NCBI RefSeq assembly: GCF_026340675.1
Contig: NZ_JAPEOX010000001.1
Location: 3,906,001 to 3,970,000 of the forward strand
Reading direction: 5' to 3'
Origin: Streptomyces sp. NBC_01264
Lineage (GTDB): Bacteria > Actinomycetota > Actinomycetes > Streptomycetales > Streptomycetaceae
Length of the DNA: 64,000 nucleotides
Below, piece by piece: positions 40,915 to 49,244 of the stretch (positions are counted from its first letter, which is position 1; the number at the start of each line of letters is the position of its first letter). The notes under the pieces are model-generated. The model saw only the letters and a program-made list of their open reading frames with translations. It did not search any database and was not told the DNA's origin. A program made the translations under genes and the position numbers.

Positions 40915-42851
40915 GCCGTGCCTCCCTCGTGGTTGACCTGGTTCCCCTGGTGGCCCTGCATCCCGTGGAAGCCGCCCTCGCCCGGCGGGGCCTGGTGCGG
41001 GATCCGCGCCTCGGCCGAGGCCGCCGCGGCGGCTTCCGCCGCCGATCCGCGCTCGGCCACGACCTCGCGCACGGCCTCGATGACGCCCGAGTACCCGGAG
41101 CAGCGGCAGAGGTTGCCGCACAGCGCCTGGCGGGTCTCCAGCTCGCTGGGGGCGTGGTTGCCTTCCAGCAGGTCGTGGATGGTCATGGCCATGCCGGGCA
41201 CGCAGAACCCGCACTGCACCGCACCCGACCTGCACAACGCCTCTTGCACGTCCGACAGTTCCCCGTCGGTCGCGAGACCTTCCACGGTCCGCACCTCGCT
41301 GCCCGCGGCGGTGGCGGCGGGGACGAGGCAGGAGGCGACGAGCCGGCCGTCGACCTGCACGGCGCAGGCGCCGCATTCGCCCTGGGAGCAGCCGTCCTTG
41401 GCGCCAGCGAGGCCGAGGCGCTCGCGCAGCACGTAGAGGAGGGACTCGCCGATCCACGCGCCGGTGACGGGGCGGTCGGCGCCGTTGACGCGCAGGACGT
41501 AGGAGGCCGACGGGTGCTCGTGCTGGGCGACGGCCGCGGCGTCCGCTCCGTCGGCTGCTTCTTCCTCGTACGTCTCCCCCTCGGCCGGGATCCCTTCGGC
41601 CGTCCCCGCCGGAGCGGACCCGACAGCCAGGTCGGCGTCGTCCCCGCTCGGCACGGGCGCGGCCACGGCTCCGCCGTCGGCCGCCACGGCTTCGCCGTCA
41701 CCCGGCTCCGCCTCCACGGCCCCGGCTCCGGCCTGCTCCCCGGCCCGGTCCCCGTCCCGCTCCCCGGCCCCGACCGGGGCTCCGTCCAGAGCCTCACCCC
41801 GGGCTTCGCCCTCGGTCCCCGGATGCTGCCGCTCCCCCGAGTCGGCGACCTGCGCCGGGCCGTGGGCGGCTTCGATGTCGTGCGGGGCCGGGTAGCCCGG
41901 CTCCCCGTCCAGCGGGGTGCCGACCCCCGGGCCGCCCAGTACGCGCGGTCCGCGCCCCGGACCGGATGCGGAGCCGAAGGGTCCACCGGCCGGCGCGGAA
42001 ACCCCGGGAAGCACCCCGGAGCCCAGCGGATCGGAGCCCAGCGGACCGGAACCCGGCAGATCGGAGTTCAGCGGATCGGAACCCGCCCCCTCCCCGCCCG
42101 GCTGCTGCGCCACGTACCCGCGCGCACCCTCGAACTCCGGGTGCGTCGCCCACGGGGCCGCGGCCCCGCCCGGCAGCGTCGCGGGGGCCTGGCTCCAGTC
42201 GGCCGAGGCCGCGAGCTGCCCGAAGCTGCCGGTGTCGCCCGCGCCGCCCGGGGTCCACACGTCGCTCGCCACCGCGTCGGGGAACCGCCACTCGGCGGTC
42301 GATCCCGGTTCGTGCGGGGCGGCCCGGCCGCCCCCGAACGGCTCCCCGAACGGCTCCCCGAAGGAGTCCCCGTAGGGCTCCGCGAACGGCTCCGCGAAGG
42401 GTTCGCCGAACGACTCCCCGTAGGGCTCCGCGACGGGCTCGGCCACCGGCTCCGCCGCCGGATCCGCGAACGCCGCGGCCACCGAGGCCGGAATCGGCAC
42501 CGACGCCGGGATCGGCGCCCGCACGGCGGCCCCCGCAGTCCCCGCGCCCGCATCCCCACCGGCGCCCGTGTCCGCCGGAGCCGCCGCGCCCGCCTCGGGC
42601 CACTGCACCGGGATCGTCCACGTGCCCGTGGCCGCCGGATCCGCGCTCGCGGTACCCAGCGGCACGATCATCGGCGGCGGCACGTAGCCGTGCCCGGGGG
42701 CCGCGAGGGGCTCCCCGGTGCCGAGCGCGTCCAGCATGTCCTGCGGCAGTTTCACGAAGGCCGTCGCGTCGGAGTCGTACTCGGCGCCGTGCGGCACCGG
42801 CTCCCAGCCCCACGAGGGGCCCGCCGGTGCCGTGTTCTCGTTCTCACTCAT
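40911..42851 (-). CDS. Molybdenum hydroxylase 2Fe-2S subunit with a long disordered N-terminal extension
   Basis: The last 170 or so of 646 residues are a normal small subunit: plant-type ferredoxin cluster in LGLAGAKDGCSQGECGACAV (with SCLVP), and the second cluster in GAVQCGFCVPGMAMTIHDL and CGNLCRCSGYSGVIEAV. The first 470 residues are low-complexity Ala/Gly/Pro/Glu, including repeats such as EPFGEPF, EPYGESF and EPVAEPVAEPYG. Stand-alone small subunits have about 160-200 residues, so the extension is unusual. ATG 42851 is the start by position and overlap (ATGA) with the FAD subunit gene. Confidence 0.85.
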   Translation of the reverse strand: MSENENTAPAGPSWGWEPVPHGAEYDSDATAFVKLPQDMLDALGTGEPLAAPGHGYVPPPMIVPLGTASADPAATGTWTIPVQWPEAGAAAPADTGAGGDAGAGTAGAAVRAPIPASVPIPASVAAAFADPAAEPVAEPVAEPYGESFGEPFAEPFAEPYGDSFGEPFGEPFGGGRAAPHEPGSTAEWRFPDAVASDVWTPGGAGDTGSFGQLAASADWSQAPATLPGGAAAPWATHPEFEGARGYVAQQPGGEGAGSDPLNSDLPGSGPLGSDPLGSGVLPGVSAPAGGPFGSASGPGRGPRVLGGPGVGTPLDGEPGYPAPHDIEAAHGPAQVADSGERQHPGTEGEARGEALDGAPVGAGERDGDRAGEQAGAGAVEAEPGDGEAVAADGGAVAAPVPSGDDADLAVGSAPAGTAEGIPAEGETYEEEAADGADAAAVAQHEHPSASYVLRVNGADRPVTGAWIGESLLYVLRERLGLAGAKDGCSQGECGACAVQVDGRLVASCLVPAATAAGSEVRTVEGLATDGELSDVQEALCRSGAVQCGFCVPGMAMTIHDLLEGNHAPSELETRQALCGNLCRCSGYSGVIEAVREVVAERGSAAEAAAAASAEARIPHQAPPGEGGFHGMQGHQGNQVNHEGGTA

Positions 42852-43780
42852 GAGCTCAGCGCCCTCCCCAGGGCCCTCCGTGCCAGCACGGCCACCGTCC
42901 GCCGCAAATGCAGTACTGCGGGAGCCACCGGCTCCCCCTGGTCGGGCACGCACGCCGCCGCGACGTACTCGCCGAAGGCTTCGAGCGCCTCGGGGGCCAG
43001 ACTGCGGTCCCCGTCCCAGTCGATCAACGAAGCAACCCACTGCTCGGCTTCCAGCGGCCGCAGCGGCATCGGCGCGACCGCGCCGATCGCGCAGCGCACA
43101 CCCCGGCGCGCGGGGTCCAGTACGAGCCCCACGGACGCCACCGCGCGCCCCGGGCCCGTACGGCCCGTGGCCTTGAGGAACACCTGCGGCGCGTGCAGCA
43201 ACGGCACCCGCACGAAGCCGATCAGCTCTCCGGGGCGGAGCATCTCCCGGCCGGCGAGCAGGTGCGAGACCGGGATCTCGCGCCGCGCTCCGCCCGGCCC
43301 GACGATGACGAGCACGGCCTCCAGCGCGGCCAGCACGGGCAGCGCGTCACCCGTCGGCGCGGCCGTGGCGATGTTGCCGCCGAGCGTGCCGGCATTGCGG
43401 ATCTGCGGCGGGCCCGCGGCGCGCGCGGCGGCGGCCAGGGCCGGGATCAGGGCGGCGAAGTCGGGCCGGCCCATGCGGGCGTGCGTCAGACCGGCGCCGA
43501 GCAGCGCGTGGCCGTCCTGGTACTGCCAGCCGCGGATCTCGTTGATCCGGCCGAGGCCCACCAGGGCGGCGGGGCGCAGGAGTCCCGCGTTGACGGCGGC
43601 CATGAGGTCGGTGCCGCCCGCCACGGGGACGGCGGCGGGCATGGCCGCGAGCGCCGCCACGGCCTCGTCCAGCGAGGCCGGCAGCGTCACGGACTGCGCC
43701 GCGTTCCCCGCCCGCGGGTCGCTGCGGGGCCCCTGGGACGAGTCCCGTGCCTGCGGTGCGTGCGGTGCGTGCGTGGTCAA
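42848..43780 (-). CDS. Molybdenum hydroxylase FAD-binding subunit
   Basis: The 310-residue subunit is of the CoxM/XdhA type and passes electrons from the 2Fe-2S subunit to the acceptor. FAD-binding elements are visible in PAAVPVAGGTDLMAAVNAGL and in PPQIRNAGTLGGNIATAAPT (the IRN-GTLGGN motif). The C-terminal domain has GEYVAAACVPDQGEPVAPAV. The start is a TTG at 43780, eight bases after AAGGGG; no ATG or GTG fits better. It is the first gene of the three-subunit operon. Confidence 0.9.
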   Translation of the reverse strand: MTTHAPHAPQARDSSQGPRSDPRAGNAAQSVTLPASLDEAVAALAAMPAAVPVAGGTDLMAAVNAGLLRPAALVGLGRINEIRGWQYQDGHALLGAGLTHARMGRPDFAALIPALAAAARAAGPPQIRNAGTLGGNIATAAPTGDALPVLAALEAVLVIVGPGGARREIPVSHLLAGREMLRPGELIGFVRVPLLHAPQVFLKATGRTGPGRAVASVGLVLDPARRGVRCAIGAVAPMPLRPLEAEQWVASLIDWDGDRSLAPEALEAFGEYVAAACVPDQGEPVAPAVLHLRRTVAVLARRALGRALSS

Positions 43781-44092
43781 CCCAGCTGCCCCTTCCCGAT
43801 GTCCCGGTCCCGGCGCTCACGCCTGTCCGCCGTACGGTACGTGCTCACCGCCGGGAGGTGGCAACTCTGGCACATCTTCCAGAGCACCGGACGCGAGGGT
43901 CCACCGGCCGCGCACCACCGGCGCACCACCCCCGCAAGACCCCGTCCCCGACCGCGAACACGCCCCCCGCACGGCCCCGGACCACCCGCGCGATCCGGCC
44001 GTGACCCGGCCGCGATCGGGCCGGGACCGGGCCGTGATCCGGTCTCGTTCCGGCCTCGATCCGGCCTCGGTCCCGCGCCCGCCCGGGGCTCG
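43781..44092. other. Intergenic region, 312 bases, GC-rich
   Basis: It separates the molybdenum hydroxylase operon from the hexosaminidase gene. From 43990 to 44090 it contains imperfect iterations of GATCCGGCC and CCGGCCTCGATCC. No convincing gene, RNA or clear terminator was seen. The hydroxylase promoter should lie at its left end. Confidence 0.5.
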
Positions 44093-45742
44093 TCACACGT
44101 TCGGGGGCGCTCCCTCGATCGGGCGTCCGAGCACTCCGGGCCGGCGCTGCCACGGCAACGGGCCGCCCGGCGGCCGGTAGTCGACGCCGAGGGCGTCCAG
44201 GCGCCGGTAGTGCGCCGTCATCCGGGCCTCGAAGTCCGCGTAGTCCCGCTCCTCCGGCAGCGGCAGCCGGGACCACACCGCCTCGGCGAAGGCCGCGAGG
44301 CGCGGGAACACCTGGTAGTCGACGCGGCTCTGGTCCTCCATCACCTCGGTCCACACGTTGGCCTGCGCGCCCAGCACGTGGGCGGCGGCCTCTTCGGACA
44401 ACTTCGGCGGTACCGGCTCGAACCGGTACACATCCTCCAATGTCCGTACGTACCCGATGGGCATCGGCTCGTCCTCGCCGCCCGCCTGACGGTGGTCCAG
44501 GTACACCTGCTGCTCGGGGCACATCACCACGTCGTGGCCGGCCTCGGCGGCGGCGATGCCGCCCGCGTAGCCGCGCCAGGAGGAGACGGCCGCTCCCGGG
44601 GCCAGTCCGCCCTCGAGGATCTCGTCCCAGCCGATGAGCCGGCGGCCGCGCTCGGCGAGCCAGCCGTCGAAGTGCCGGATGAACCAGGACTGCAGACCGT
44701 CCTCGCCGTCGACCCCCAGCTCGCGGATCCGCTCCTGCGCCACCGCGGAGGTCCTCCACTGCGCCTTCGGGCACTCGTCGCCGCCCACGTGCACGAAGGG
44801 CGAGACCTCCGCCGGGAACACCTCCAGCAGCTCCTCGAAGACCCCCTCGTAGAACCGCAGGACGGCCTCGGTGGGTGCGAGCACGTTCTCGTTGATGCCC
44901 CAGTCGTCCCACACCCCGAGCGCCGCCGTGTCCACCACGTCGGTGTTCCCGAGCTCCGGGTACGCGGCGATCGCGGCCTGCGAGTGCCCCGGCACGTCGA
45001 TCTCCGGCACCACCCGCACGTGCCGCTCCGCCGCGTACGCGACGATCTCGCGCAGGTCGTCCTGGGTGTAGAAGCCGCCGTGCGGGGTGTCGTTCCACAG
45101 CGGCGAGGCCCGGTGGCCCCACCGGCTGCGGGCCCGCCACGCACCGACCTCGGTGAGCCGCGGGTAGCGCTTGATCTCGACCCGCCAGCCCTGGTCGTCC
45201 GTCAGGTGCAGGTGCAGCACGTTGAGCTTGTGGGCGGCGAGCAGGTCGATGTACCGCAGCACCGCGTCCTTGGGCATGAAGTGCCGGGCGACGTCGAGCA
45301 TCAGCCCGCGCCAGCCGAAGCGGGGGCCGTCGGCGACGTCCCCGACCGGCAGCCGCCACACCGCGCCGGGCAGCGGGGCCCGCCGGTGGGCGTCGGGGCC
45401 GAGCAGCTGACGCAGCGTCTGGGCGGCGTAGAAGACGCCCGCCTCGTCGGCGCCGTCCAGGAGGACGACGCCGGGCTCGACGTGGATCCCGTACGACTCC
45501 GCCCCGGCCTCCCGCGCGAGGCCGGGGCGCAGCGCGAGCCGGATCACCGGGCGCCCGGCGTGGTCCTCCCCGCGGACCGGGGCCGCCAGCGCCCAGCCGG
45601 TGGCGGCGCCGAGTTCGCGGCGCAGCCAGCGGGCCGTGGCCTCGGTGCCGGGTCCGGCGTCGAGGAGCGGGTCGGCGAGCTCGAACGTGCCGCCGTCGGC
45701 CGGGAATCGCGCGGACCGGGGCTGCGGGATCAACTCGGGCAT
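44093..45742 (-). CDS. Beta-N-acetylhexosaminidase, glycoside hydrolase family 20
   Basis: The 549-residue enzyme removes terminal N-acetylglucosamine from chitin oligomers or peptidoglycan fragments. The N-terminal 120 residues are the GH20b fold. The TIM barrel follows with GWRGLMLDVARHFMPKDAVL, LNVLHLHLTDDQGWRVEIKR and the catalytic Asp-Glu pair in SPFVHVGGDECPKAQW; later conserved aromatic regions include VLGAQANVWTEVMEDQSRVD. No signal peptide is visible, so a cytoplasmic role is likely. A palindromic operator lies before the ATG at 45742. Confidence 0.95.
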   Translation of the reverse strand: MPELIPQPRSARFPADGGTFELADPLLDAGPGTEATARWLRRELGAATGWALAAPVRGEDHAGRPVIRLALRPGLAREAGAESYGIHVEPGVVLLDGADEAGVFYAAQTLRQLLGPDAHRRAPLPGAVWRLPVGDVADGPRFGWRGLMLDVARHFMPKDAVLRYIDLLAAHKLNVLHLHLTDDQGWRVEIKRYPRLTEVGAWRARSRWGHRASPLWNDTPHGGFYTQDDLREIVAYAAERHVRVVPEIDVPGHSQAAIAAYPELGNTDVVDTAALGVWDDWGINENVLAPTEAVLRFYEGVFEELLEVFPAEVSPFVHVGGDECPKAQWRTSAVAQERIRELGVDGEDGLQSWFIRHFDGWLAERGRRLIGWDEILEGGLAPGAAVSSWRGYAGGIAAAEAGHDVVMCPEQQVYLDHRQAGGEDEPMPIGYVRTLEDVYRFEPVPPKLSEEAAAHVLGAQANVWTEVMEDQSRVDYQVFPRLAAFAEAVWSRLPLPEERDYADFEARMTAHYRRLDALGVDYRPPGGPLPWQRRPGVLGRPIEGAPPNV

Positions 45743-45760
45743 GGCCTCGACTCCTCCACC

Positions 45761-45787
45761 GTTGCATCAGGTGCAACGTACGTTTCA
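45761..45787. promoter_or_regulatory. Overlapping palindromes upstream of the hexosaminidase
   Basis: GTTGCA-TCAGG-TGCAAC (45761-45777) is a perfect inverted repeat. It overlaps a second near-palindrome, TGCAACGTACGTTTCA (45772-45787, 14 of 16 symmetric). They lie 18-45 bases before the start codon and resemble LacI-type operators with a central CG. No DasR-like site was recognised. Confidence 0.5.
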
Positions 45788-45832
45788 CAGGGCGCTGATG
45801 CGGCGACCCTAACCCGCCCCCGGAGCACGGCA

Positions 45833-45869
45833 AAGGCCCCCGGGCGCACAGATGCGCACCGGGGGCCTT
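45833..45869. terminator. Hairpin terminator
   Basis: An AAGGCCCCCGG-type stem closes on CCGGGGGCCTT with an inner GCGCA/TGCGC pairing. It follows the DUF3039 gene (minus strand), which it should terminate ahead of the hexosaminidase promoter. Confidence 0.75.
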
Positions 45870-45895
45870 CGTCCCGTTTCAGGAGGGCCGGACGG

Positions 45896-46183
45896 CTACT
45901 TCCCGTCCTTGCCGCCCTTGTCCTTGTCCCCGCCAGGGCCCATGGACTCGTAGATCTCCTTGCACATGGGGCAGACCGGGTACTTCTTCGGGTCCCGGCC
46001 CGGTACCCAGACCTTGCCGCAGAGCGCGACGACGGGGGTGCCCCCGAGCGCGCTCTCCATGATCTTGTCCTTCTGGACGTAGTGGGCGAAGCGCTCGTGG
46101 TCGCCGTCGCCGTGGGACACCTGCGGCGTCGGCTCTACGAGGGTCCCCGTACCAGTCCCGCGATCGGGCTCAAGAGTGCTCAT
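45896..46183 (-). CDS. DUF3039 family small zinc-ribbon-like protein
   Basis: The 95-residue protein has the DUF3039 core: HERFAHYVQKDKIMESALGG, then PVVALCGKVWVPGRDPKKYP and VCPMCKEIYESM. The Cys in ALCGK with the CPMC pair forms a probable zinc site. It ends in a Lys/Gly/Asp-rich tail. Actinobacteria conserve it near yqgE and murA, as here; the function is unknown. Confidence 0.9.
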   Translation of the reverse strand: MSTLEPDRGTGTGTLVEPTPQVSHGDGDHERFAHYVQKDKIMESALGGTPVVALCGKVWVPGRDPKKYPVCPMCKEIYESMGPGGDKDKGGKDGK

Positions 46184-46265
46184 GACTGCCAGGGTACCGA
46201 GTCCCTCGCGCGCGAGGGATCCGCAGTGGCCCCCCGGGCCACCGGGCCCCGGCCGCCGACGGGGC

Positions 46266-46826
46266 TCAGTTCAGCGACGGGTCGTCCGCGTACGTGGCCA
46301 CCATGGCCAGCTCGCTGCGCTGGCGCCGCAGCACGGCGCGCCACAGCCGCTCCGGATCCGGGAAGGAGACGTCGCCCGGCTCGGAGTCGACCACGTACCA
46401 GGCGCCCACGTCCAGTTCCTCCTCCAGCTGCCCCGGGCCCCAGCCCGAGTACCCGGCGAAGATGCGCAAGGCCCCCAGGGCCGCCGCGAGCAGTTCGGGC
46501 GGGGCCTCCAGGTCCACCAGGCCGATCGCCCCGTGCACCCGGCGCCAGCCGAGCGGGCCCTCCTCGCCCGGGATGACCGCCAGCCCCAGCGCCGAGTCCA
46601 GCGCCACCGGGCCTCCCTGGAAGACCACTCCGGGGTCCTTGGCCAGCGGGGCCCAGGGCAGCAGGACGTCACCGACGCCCACCGGGGTGGGGCGGTTGAG
46701 GACGACACCGAGCGAGCCCTGGTCGTCGTGGTCGAGCAGCAGGACGACCGCGCGGTCGAAATTCGGGTCCGCGAGGGCGGGGGTGGCCACGAGCAGCCGC
46801 CCTGTGAGGGAGGACACCTCGGTCAT
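46266..46826 (-). CDS. YqgE/AlgH family protein
   Basis: The 186-residue protein begins LTGRLLVATPALADPNFDRA and continues VVLLLDHDDQGSLGVVLNRP, the family signature. FQGGPVALDSALGLAVIPG and RIFAGYSGWGPGQLEEELD follow. Length is typical (about 180-190). It is cytoplasmic, of undetermined molecular role. ATG 46826 (MTEVSSLTG) is preferred to a frame extending 47 codons upstream, which is low-complexity. It is divergent from murA. Confidence 0.93.
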   Translation of the reverse strand: MTEVSSLTGRLLVATPALADPNFDRAVVLLLDHDDQGSLGVVLNRPTPVGVGDVLLPWAPLAKDPGVVFQGGPVALDSALGLAVIPGEEGPLGWRRVHGAIGLVDLEAPPELLAAALGALRIFAGYSGWGPGQLEEELDVGAWYVVDSEPGDVSFPDPERLWRAVLRRQRSELAMVATYADDPSLN

Positions 46827-47099
46827 GGCCACATGATCTCGCACATTCGCCCGCAAGGGGGAGTGGGCGGCACATCCGGAACGTACGCAGCTCAGGGCGC
46901 ACGGCGGCAGCGCGGGGCGCGCGGGGCCCGCCGGCCGGACCCCGCCCGGAAGGGGACGCTCCGCCACCTGGCGGGCACCCAGGGTGTTGTGCCGAATTCA
47001 TGACAGTCCTACGGCCCCGTCAGCCTTACGAACAGGGGGGTCATGCCCCTTACCCTTTTGACTGGCCCCCTGCCCACCCCTCTCCGGAACGCGAGATTC

Positions 47100-48443
47100 A
47101 TGACCGGCATCAGTGACGATGTACTGCTTGTCCACGGCGGAACCCCGCTCGAGGGCGAGATCCGTGTCCGCGGCGCGAAGAACCTCGTACCCAAGGCGAT
47201 GGTCGCCGCCCTGCTCGGCAGTGAGCCCAGCCGGCTGCGCAACGTTCCCGACATCCGGGACGTCCGGGTCGTGCGCGGGCTGCTCCAGCTGCACGGGGTG
47301 ACCGTCAGGCCCGGCGACGAACCGGGCGAGCTGGTCCTCGACCCCACGTACGTCGAGAGCGCGAACGTCGCCGACATCGACGCCCACGCGGGCTCCTCTC
47401 GAATCCCGATCCTGTTCTGCGGCCCGCTGCTGCACCGCCTCGGCCACGCCTTCATCCCCGGCCTCGGCGGCTGCGACATCGGCGGCCGTCCGATCGACTT
47501 CCACTTCGACGTGCTGCGCCAGTTCGGCGCGACCATCGAGAAGCGCGAGGGCGGTCAGTACCTGGAGGCCCCGCAGCGGCTGCGCGGATGCAAGATCCGC
47601 CTGCCCTACCCGTCGGTCGGCTCGACCGAGCAGGTGCTGCTGACGGCCGTCCTGGCCGAGGGCGTCACCGAGCTCAGCAACGCCGCCGTCGAACCCGAGA
47701 TCGAAGACCTCATCTGCGTCCTGCAGAAGATGGGCGCGATCATCTCCGTCGACACCGACCGGACCATCCGGATCACCGGTGTGGACCGCCTCGGCGGCTA
47801 CAACCACAAGGCGCTCCCGGACCGGCTGGAGGCCGCCTCCTGGGCGTCCGCGGCGCTGGCGACCGGCGGCAACATCTACGTGCGCGGCGCGCAGCAGCGT
47901 TCGATGATGACCTTCCTGAACACCTTCCGCCGGGTCGGCGGGGCGTTCGAGATCGACGACGACGGCATCCGCTTCTGGCACCCGGGCGGTCCCCTCAACG
48001 CCATCGCGCTGGAGACGGACGTCCACCCCGGTTTCCAGACCGACTGGCAGCAGCCGCTGGTCGTGGCGCTGACCCAGGCCACCGGCCTCTCGATCGTCCA
48101 CGAGACGGTCTACGAGTCCCGCCTGGGCTTCACCTCCGCGCTCAACCAGATGGGTGCGCACATCCAGCTCTACCGGGAGTGCCTGGGCGGCAGCGCCTGC
48201 CGTTTCGGCCAGCGCAACTTCCTGCACTCGGCCGTCGTCTCGGGGCCCACCAAGCTCCAGGGCGCCGACCTGGTCATCCCCGACCTGCGCGGCGGGTTCT
48301 CGTACCTCATCGCGGCGCTCGCCGCCGAGGGCACCTCGCGGGTCCACGGCATCGACCTGATCAACCGGGGCTACGAGAACTTCATGGAGAAGCTCGTGGA
48401 ACTGGGCGCCAAGGTCGAGCTCCCGGGCGGGGATCTCGTCTAG
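47100..48443 (+). CDS. murA: UDP-N-acetylglucosamine 1-carboxyvinyltransferase
   Basis: This 447-residue enzyme transfers enolpyruvate from phosphoenolpyruvate to UDP-GlcNAc, the first committed step of peptidoglycan synthesis, in the cytoplasm. The Lys-Asn pair for substrate binding is in IRVRGAKNLVPKAMVAALLG. The catalytic Cys is in HAFIPGLGGCDIGGRPIDFH, so the fosfomycin target residue is retained. The C-terminal domain has GSACRFGQRNFLHSAVVSG and DLRGGFSYLIAALAAEG. ATG 47100 is the family start; an earlier in-frame ATG adds 19 unlikely residues. Confidence 0.95.
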   Translation: MTGISDDVLLVHGGTPLEGEIRVRGAKNLVPKAMVAALLGSEPSRLRNVPDIRDVRVVRGLLQLHGVTVRPGDEPGELVLDPTYVESANVADIDAHAGSSRIPILFCGPLLHRLGHAFIPGLGGCDIGGRPIDFHFDVLRQFGATIEKREGGQYLEAPQRLRGCKIRLPYPSVGSTEQVLLTAVLAEGVTELSNAAVEPEIEDLICVLQKMGAIISVDTDRTIRITGVDRLGGYNHKALPDRLEAASWASAALATGGNIYVRGAQQRSMMTFLNTFRRVGGAFEIDDDGIRFWHPGGPLNAIALETDVHPGFQTDWQQPLVVALTQATGLSIVHETVYESRLGFTSALNQMGAHIQLYRECLGGSACRFGQRNFLHSAVVSGPTKLQGADLVIPDLRGGFSYLIAALAAEGTSRVHGIDLINRGYENFMEKLVELGAKVELPGGDLV

Positions 48444-48460
48444 ATCCACCCAGACCATCA

Positions 48461-48505
48461 CAGAACGCCCCCACGGGCCCGTACAGGGCCTGTGGGGGCG
48501 TTCTG
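48461..48505. terminator. Terminator after murA
   Basis: Perfect or near-perfect 20-bp arms (48461-48480 and 48486-48505) enclose GTACA. It is placed 17 bases after the murA stop and before the convergent hup gene. Confidence 0.88.
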
Positions 48506-48631
48506 GCTCCCGGGGGCCACTCGGCCGCCGGGAGCGCCGGAGGCGGCCACCCGGTGCCGGGTGGCCGCCTCCGGCGTACTACGTACTACTGCCGTCCCGG
48601 GGGCCGGTGCGGCCCTCGGCACAAGGGCTGA

Positions 48632-48913
48632 CTACTTGCCCTTGGCGGCTTCCTTGAGCTTGGAGCCCGCGGAGACCTTCACGCTGTAGCCGGCCGGGAT
48701 CTGGATGGGGTCGCCGGTCTGCGGGTTGCGCGCGGTGCGAGCGGCACGGTGGGTGCGCTCGAAGGTCAGGAAGCCGGGGATGGTGACCTTCTCGTCGCCC
48801 TTGGCGACAATCTCGCCGACGGTCTCGGCGAGCGCGGCCAGAACGGCGTCGGCGTCCTTGCGGGTCACCTCGGCGCGCTCGGACAGAGCGGCCACCAGCT
48901 CACTGCGGTTCAT
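48632..48913 (-). CDS. hup: HU family nucleoid protein
   Basis: The 93-residue protein is the short HU of Streptomyces (HupA type, without the Lys-rich tail of HupS). It has MNRSELVAALSERAEVTRKD, the dimer core AVLAALAETVGEIVAKGDE and the DNA-binding arm FLTFERTHRAARTARNPQTG followed by the turn with the conserved proline. It binds and bends DNA without strong sequence preference. The murA-hup-malic enzyme order is conserved in Streptomyces. Confidence 0.95.
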   Translation of the reverse strand: MNRSELVAALSERAEVTRKDADAVLAALAETVGEIVAKGDEKVTIPGFLTFERTHRAARTARNPQTGDPIQIPAGYSVKVSAGSKLKEAAKGK

Positions 48914-49244
48914 GTTGTACTCCCGTGTTCAACGTGCCTTAGAGGCGTGAGATCGAAGCCGATGCTGCCAGGGCCCTAGGACAGTCCCCGGACCCGGGTC
49001 TGACGTCAGACCCTCTCGCCCGGTTACGCATCCTGCCCCCACCACCGGCGGGAAAGCCAATCCGGCACCCGCCGGGGTCACACGAAAAGCGCCACAGTCA
49101 CGCCGCGGTGACGCTCCGTCCGCACCGGAAGGCGCCCGGATGGTGTCCGGAATGCCGTCCGTGGACGCGGACCGCGGGCCACGCGGGCATCCCCGCAACC
49201 CTATGGGCGGCCCGGGGGGCCCGCATCCCGCGACGCGCCGGGGA
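48914..49244. other. Intergenic region, 331 bases
   Basis: This contains the hup promoter region next to 48913; the malic enzyme gene reads towards it and ends at 49245. Frames in it are low-quality and GC-driven, and I see no gene. A short direct repeat of GACCCGGGTCTGACGTCAGA character (around 48990-49012) includes the palindrome TCTGACGTCAGA. Confidence 0.5.

Noticed and set aside
41900..42480. A secondary-metabolite or surface-repeat gene suggested by EPFGEP repeats.
   Set aside because: The repeats are in frame with, and upstream of, a clear 2Fe-2S domain and have no cell-wall or secretion signals.
44093..45895. A DasR operator for the hexosaminidase gene.
   Set aside because: No ACTGGTCTAGACCAGT-like sequence was found; the palindromes there have a different core.
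38437..46576. Very long plus-strand frames (about 1000-1200 codons) across the hydroxylase and hexosaminidase region.
   Set aside because: They run opposite genes with catalytic motifs, have abnormal Arg/Gly/His-rich composition and no domains. They are shadows of high G+C coding DNA.
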